DNA of 15,145 bases, taken from contig JAFAGQ010000131.1 in the NCBI GenBank assembly GCA_023422555.1, positions 1 through 15,145 of the forward strand. The letters run 5' to 3'. Each line of letters starts with the position of its first letter. The first letter of the stretch is position 1. The stretch is from Pseudomonadota bacterium (GTDB lineage: Bacteria; Pseudomonadota; Gammaproteobacteria; Burkholderiales; Burkholderiaceae_B). The position numbers were made by a program, and so were the translations under genes. Of this stretch, positions 12,057-15,145 are shown one piece after another. Under the pieces are notes generated by a model. The model ran no database searches. It worked only from the letters and a program-made list of their open reading frames with translations, and was not told the origin of the DNA.

Positions 12057-13754
12057 GTGAACCAACCCTTATTTCGATTGAAACCCCAGGTGCTGGCGCT
12101 TATTTTCATGGGCGCCACCACTGGCATGGCACAGGCCGCCAATACGGGCGAAATGCCCTGCAAAACAACTGCGGAATGCGAGCAGCAGGCGGCCAAGGCC
12201 GGCGCCATTGCCAAACCGACCTCAAGCAAATCAACCAGCAAGAACGACGAGAAAGAAGATCAGTTCTACTGGCTCGGCAAGATCAACAAGGCCTCTGCCG
12301 TGATGCTTACCGAAGAAAAAATCGTGACACCTGAAATGGGCGCCAAGCTCTCAAACGGCGTTGCCTATTCGCTCGATCAATCAGAGAAATCTGACGGCAA
12401 GCGCCCCAAGGACGTACTGCAGATCGAAAAAATCATTACAGACGAAATTGGTCCTGATGCCTCTTTGATCCATACCGGACGCAGTCGCCAGGACATGTAC
12501 GCGACCTACCGCATGGCCAAATTGCGCAATCAGGTGCTCGACTACTCGGATGCCCTGAATTCCTTGCGTGCTGAACTGCTTAAGGTAGCCAGTAAAAACG
12601 TCAACACGATTGTGCCTGCCTATACCAACGGTGTGCAGGCCATGCCGATCAGCTACGCCCATTACCTGCTCGCATACGAAGCCTCTTTCGCACGCGATGC
12701 TCAGCGGATTCACGAGCTCTATAAACGGATGAACCTGTCTGCCATGGGCACCGCTGTTCTTGCCAACTCAAGCTGGCCGCTGAATCGTAAGCGCATGGCC
12801 GAATTGCTCGGTTTTGACGGCATTATTGAAAACTCGCTGGACTCCAGTCAGGTATCGCCTTCGGATATCGGACTTGAAGCCAGTGGCATCCCCTCCTCCA
12901 CCGCCATTCGTCTGGGCGCGTTGCTTGGCGATATTCATACGCAGTATCACCAGACCCGCCCATGGCTGTTGCTGGATGAAGGCAGCACGTACACCAGTAG
13001 CGCCATGCCGCAGAAGCGAAACCCTGGCGTAATCATGCGTGCACGTGAAGCCGCATCCAATGTGGTTGGTCTGGCTCAAACCGTTATTTTCCGTGCGCAC
13101 AATGTGACAACAGGGATGACGGACTATAAGTCGCCGGCCGACGACCTGGGACTTTTTCCGCAGGCCATCAAGATGATCGACAACATGAACACCGTCACTA
13201 AGGCGCTGAATGTCAATGCCAAACGGTCTCTTGAAGAGCTTGAAGATGACTGGACCACGTCCATGGAGCTGGCTGAGGCGCTGCAAAAAGAGCATAAGAT
13301 TCCCTTCCGCGTGGGACATAGCTTTGCATCGCAGATTGTGACGGAAGCCAGAAGCAACGGATTCAAACCCAAAGACTTCCCTTACGAAAAAGCAGTTGAG
13401 CTTTATACCAAGGCACTGCAAAAATACAAGCTGCCTGAAGAAAAACTGCCTATCAATGAAGCCCATTTCCGCGAAGTGCTTTCGCCTGAATTCATGGTTA
13501 AAACACGCGTTGGTATCGGGGGCCCACAGCCGGCAGAAGTCGAACGTATGCTGACCGAAAGTCAGAAACGCCTGAGCGACGACGAAGCGTGGATGTCATC
13601 CACGCGCGACAAACTTGCCAAGGCAGATCAGGCACTGGATGACGCATTCAATAAACTGAAGGATTCCGATAAAGGCAAGACTGACGAGCCAAAATCGTCA
13701 GCAGACGTGAAGCAGAAACCTGCTGATCAGCAGTCGAAAAAGTCGGAAGGTTAA
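12057..13754 (+). CDS. Exported argininosuccinate-lyase-like protein (fumarase/aspartase superfamily)
   Basis: Divergent member of the superfamily that releases fumarate from succinyl-amines, here with export signals. The 565 residues begin with a Sec signal peptide (cleavage after AQA, residue 27), then a Ser/Lys-rich linker with two cysteines (C35, C41) that could form a disulfide. The lyase core runs from about 70 to 500. HTGRSRQD (139-146) corresponds to HTGRSRND of argininosuccinate lyase, and the loop SSAMPQKRNPG (314-324) is the superfamily signature with the catalytic serine. At YTNGVQAMP (189-197) the expected catalytic His of YTHLQ is Asn191. The C-terminus (about 520-565) is a polar Lys/Asp/Ser tail. 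ASL is normally about 460 residues and cytoplasmic. The start is GTG at 12057 with AGGAGAC at good spacing. It lies 50 bp after cysK. The substrate is unknown, and loss of classic ASL activity is possible. Confidence 0.88.
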   Translation: MNQPLFRLKPQVLALIFMGATTGMAQAANTGEMPCKTTAECEQQAAKAGAIAKPTSSKSTSKNDEKEDQFYWLGKINKASAVMLTEEKIVTPEMGAKLSNGVAYSLDQSEKSDGKRPKDVLQIEKIITDEIGPDASLIHTGRSRQDMYATYRMAKLRNQVLDYSDALNSLRAELLKVASKNVNTIVPAYTNGVQAMPISYAHYLLAYEASFARDAQRIHELYKRMNLSAMGTAVLANSSWPLNRKRMAELLGFDGIIENSLDSSQVSPSDIGLEASGIPSSTAIRLGALLGDIHTQYHQTRPWLLLDEGSTYTSSAMPQKRNPGVIMRAREAASNVVGLAQTVIFRAHNVTTGMTDYKSPADDLGLFPQAIKMIDNMNTVTKALNVNAKRSLEELEDDWTTSMELAEALQKEHKIPFRVGHSFASQIVTEARSNGFKPKDFPYEKAVELYTKALQKYKLPEEKLPINEAHFREVLSPEFMVKTRVGIGGPQPAEVERMLTESQKRLSDDEAWMSSTRDKLAKADQALDDAFNKLKDSDKGKTDEPKSSADVKQKPADQQSKKSEG

Positions 13755-13810
13755 TGAAGGAGTAATGACTTCGTTACCGTCACTTGCTCGCTAAGGCAAA
13801 TGAAGCAAAT

Positions 13811-13849
13811 AAAAATAGCGCCTTCGATAAATTGAAGGCGCTATTTTTT
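13811..13849. terminator. Bidirectional intrinsic terminator
   Basis: Perfect stem TAGCGCCTTC (13816-13825) and GAAGGCGCTA (13834-13843) with an 8-nt loop, flanked by A5 on the left and T6 on the right. It therefore works in both directions. It lies 57 bp after the lyase-like stop and about 100 bp after the porin stop on the minus strand, ending both convergent transcripts. Confidence 0.93.
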
Positions 13850-13949
13850 GTCTGTGGAAACTGCCACAACGAGTGAATTACCCTTGAATATTCACGTTCG
13901 CAATGAACAGTTTCCTTTTCAGGCGAGAGAGATCGCCCACTCAGACCAA

Positions 13950-15116
13950 TCAGAAGCGGTGACGCAGACCGACCAGAGCCTGAGTTGATTTGAGGTCGTA
14001 ACGTGACTCAACACCAGGGAAGACTGCTTTTGCTTTGCCGAAAGAAAGTGAAGCATATGCAGTGGTCCGTTTGGACAGGTCTTGTGTATAACCTACACTG
14101 AAGATTTTAGCTTTACGTTTAAATCCAGAATCGCCCCCCAGATAGATATCCTTGGCTTTGACGCCTTGATAGGAGAACATAAGCTTTCCAGTCTCGGCAA
14201 CAGGAACGCTCAGACCAAACGCCCAGGCTTTTTGGCGATATTTGCCAGCTTCCAATTTGATATCGTCTTCCGACAGTTTGAGACCTGAAATCAAACCATA
14301 GTCGTAGCTCGTATTGAGGGCATTGTAGCCCTTGACTTCACCGTACAAACCGTAGAGTTTGACAACTTCGAAATCATAGGAAGTGCCGATGTTCCAGGAT
14401 TTGCTGGAATAAGTATAGGCGTCATCGATGGTCCGATGATCAACGCGGAAGCGGTCAAAAGATGCGGCGATTGCGAATGGACCTGTTTCGAATTTCAGAC
14501 CAGCGCTGAACACGTTATCAGCATTTCTGTCGTCTGCCGTCGTTTTTCCGTTGTATGATGCTTTGCTATGGCTGCGGTTGCCACCATAGGCAAGACCAAA
14601 CTGGAAGCCTGACCATTCTGGTGACAGGTATTTGACTGCGGCATCGATTTTATAACCCAGACTGTCGCCAAATGCGCTGTTAGCACTGGCCTGATCAAGC
14701 GCAGTGCCAAAAGCGTCAAAGTCACCCATAAAATCGTCGGCTACGTTGTCCTGACGACCGACTGTGAGCGTGCCCCAATCGTCGCCTTTCAGACCGATCA
14801 CTGCCTGACGACCAAACAAACGACCGCCTTGTCCAGACTGACCAGTACCCAGGCTGAATCCGCTTTCCAGTTTGAAAATAACGGCGGTGCCATTGCCCAG
14901 ATCTTCAGTTCCTTTCAGACCCCAGCGGCTACCGGACAGGTTGTTGTCCTTGATGCCGGATTCGCTCTTGGTAAATTCCTCATTACCTGCCCGAACTTTC
15001 GTGCTTTTGTATTGCACGCCACCGTCCGCGATTCCATAGAGCTGGACAGCTGTTTCGGCCTGGGCAACGCCAGTTACCGCGCCAAGCAGCACAATTGATT
15101 GCAGTGCCTTTTTCAT
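13950..15116 (-). CDS. General porin, Gram-negative trimeric type (OmpC/Bordetella-like)
   Basis: Outer-membrane beta-barrel porin that lets small hydrophilic solutes diffuse across. From the ATG at 15116 it has 388 residues. The signal peptide ends at VAQA (residue 20), followed by the typical mature start AVQLYGIADGGVQY. The block SRWGLKGTEDLGNGTAVIFKLESGF and the following GRLFGRQAVIGLKGDDWGTLTVGRQ are signatures of the beta-proteobacterial porin family. The last residue is Phe (GLRHRF), the usual signal for barrel assembly. The GGAG site 8 nt before 15116 fixes the start; a TTG at 15137 in the same frame is rejected. The promoter lies beyond the window edge. It converges on the lyase-like gene and shares its terminator. 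Porins of this type are often among the most abundant outer-membrane proteins of Alcaligenaceae. Confidence 0.95.
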   Translation of the reverse strand: MKKALQSIVLLGAVTGVAQAETAVQLYGIADGGVQYKSTKVRAGNEEFTKSESGIKDNNLSGSRWGLKGTEDLGNGTAVIFKLESGFSLGTGQSGQGGRLFGRQAVIGLKGDDWGTLTVGRQDNVADDFMGDFDAFGTALDQASANSAFGDSLGYKIDAAVKYLSPEWSGFQFGLAYGGNRSHSKASYNGKTTADDRNADNVFSAGLKFETGPFAIAASFDRFRVDHRTIDDAYTYSSKSWNIGTSYDFEVVKLYGLYGEVKGYNALNTSYDYGLISGLKLSEDDIKLEAGKYRQKAWAFGLSVPVAETGKLMFSYQGVKAKDIYLGGDSGFKRKAKIFSVGYTQDLSKRTTAYASLSFGKAKAVFPGVESRYDLKSTQALVGLRHRF

Positions 15117-15145
15117 GTTGTTTACTCCAAAATACAAATATCATT

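Noticed and set aside
13811..13849. Could the repeat be a mobile-element end or REP-type element?
   Set aside because: The A-run and T-run flanking a perfect stem between two convergent genes fit a bidirectional terminator fully.

Overview
The window suggests a betaproteobacterium of the order Burkholderiales, most likely family Alcaligenaceae (Bordetella, Achromobacter or Advenella relatives). The reasons are two Bug-type periplasmic binding proteins, a Bordetella/Burkholderia-type trimeric porin, and class III CoA-transferase and HMG-CoA-lyase genes beside the Bug genes. The genus is inference. The sequence looks chromosomal, with no IS element, phage gene, CRISPR array, rRNA or complete tRNA visible. 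Thirteen protein-coding genes fill most of it and all appear intact.

Layout. (1) 105-773, plus: alkB, DNA/RNA alkylation repair. (2) 803-7336, minus: a block of six genes. In transcription order these are an XRE/MmyB-like regulator, an overlapping LysR regulator, a class III CoA-transferase, an HMG-CoA-lyase-family enzyme and two Bug solute-binding proteins. This reads as a catabolic unit for a carboxylic acid: the binding proteins capture it, the CoA-transferase activates it, and the lyase cleaves the CoA ester to acetyl-CoA plus a ketoacid. The membrane subunits TctA/TctB are absent, so they must lie elsewhere. (3) 7441-9937, plus: a 14-TM-type MFS exporter, divergent from the XRE gene across a palindromic operator-like site, then an EamA/DMT permease. 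(4) 10034-10738, minus: an MgtC/SapB-family membrane protein with a good sigma70 promoter and a roughly 140-nt leader holding two hairpins. (5) 11089-13754, plus: cysK, then a gene for a secreted relative of argininosuccinate lyase. (6) 13950-15116, minus: a general porin, convergent with the lyase-like gene and sharing a bidirectional terminator with it.

Points that most deserve attention: the exported fumarase/argininosuccinate-lyase-superfamily protein, with Asn where the catalytic His is expected; the structured leader of the MgtC-family gene; the 12-bp nested inverted repeat upstream of the DMT permease; the textbook LysR dyad before the CoA-transferase; and hairpins in the gaps of the catabolic block. 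I see no clearly new multi-gene defence or mobile system here.
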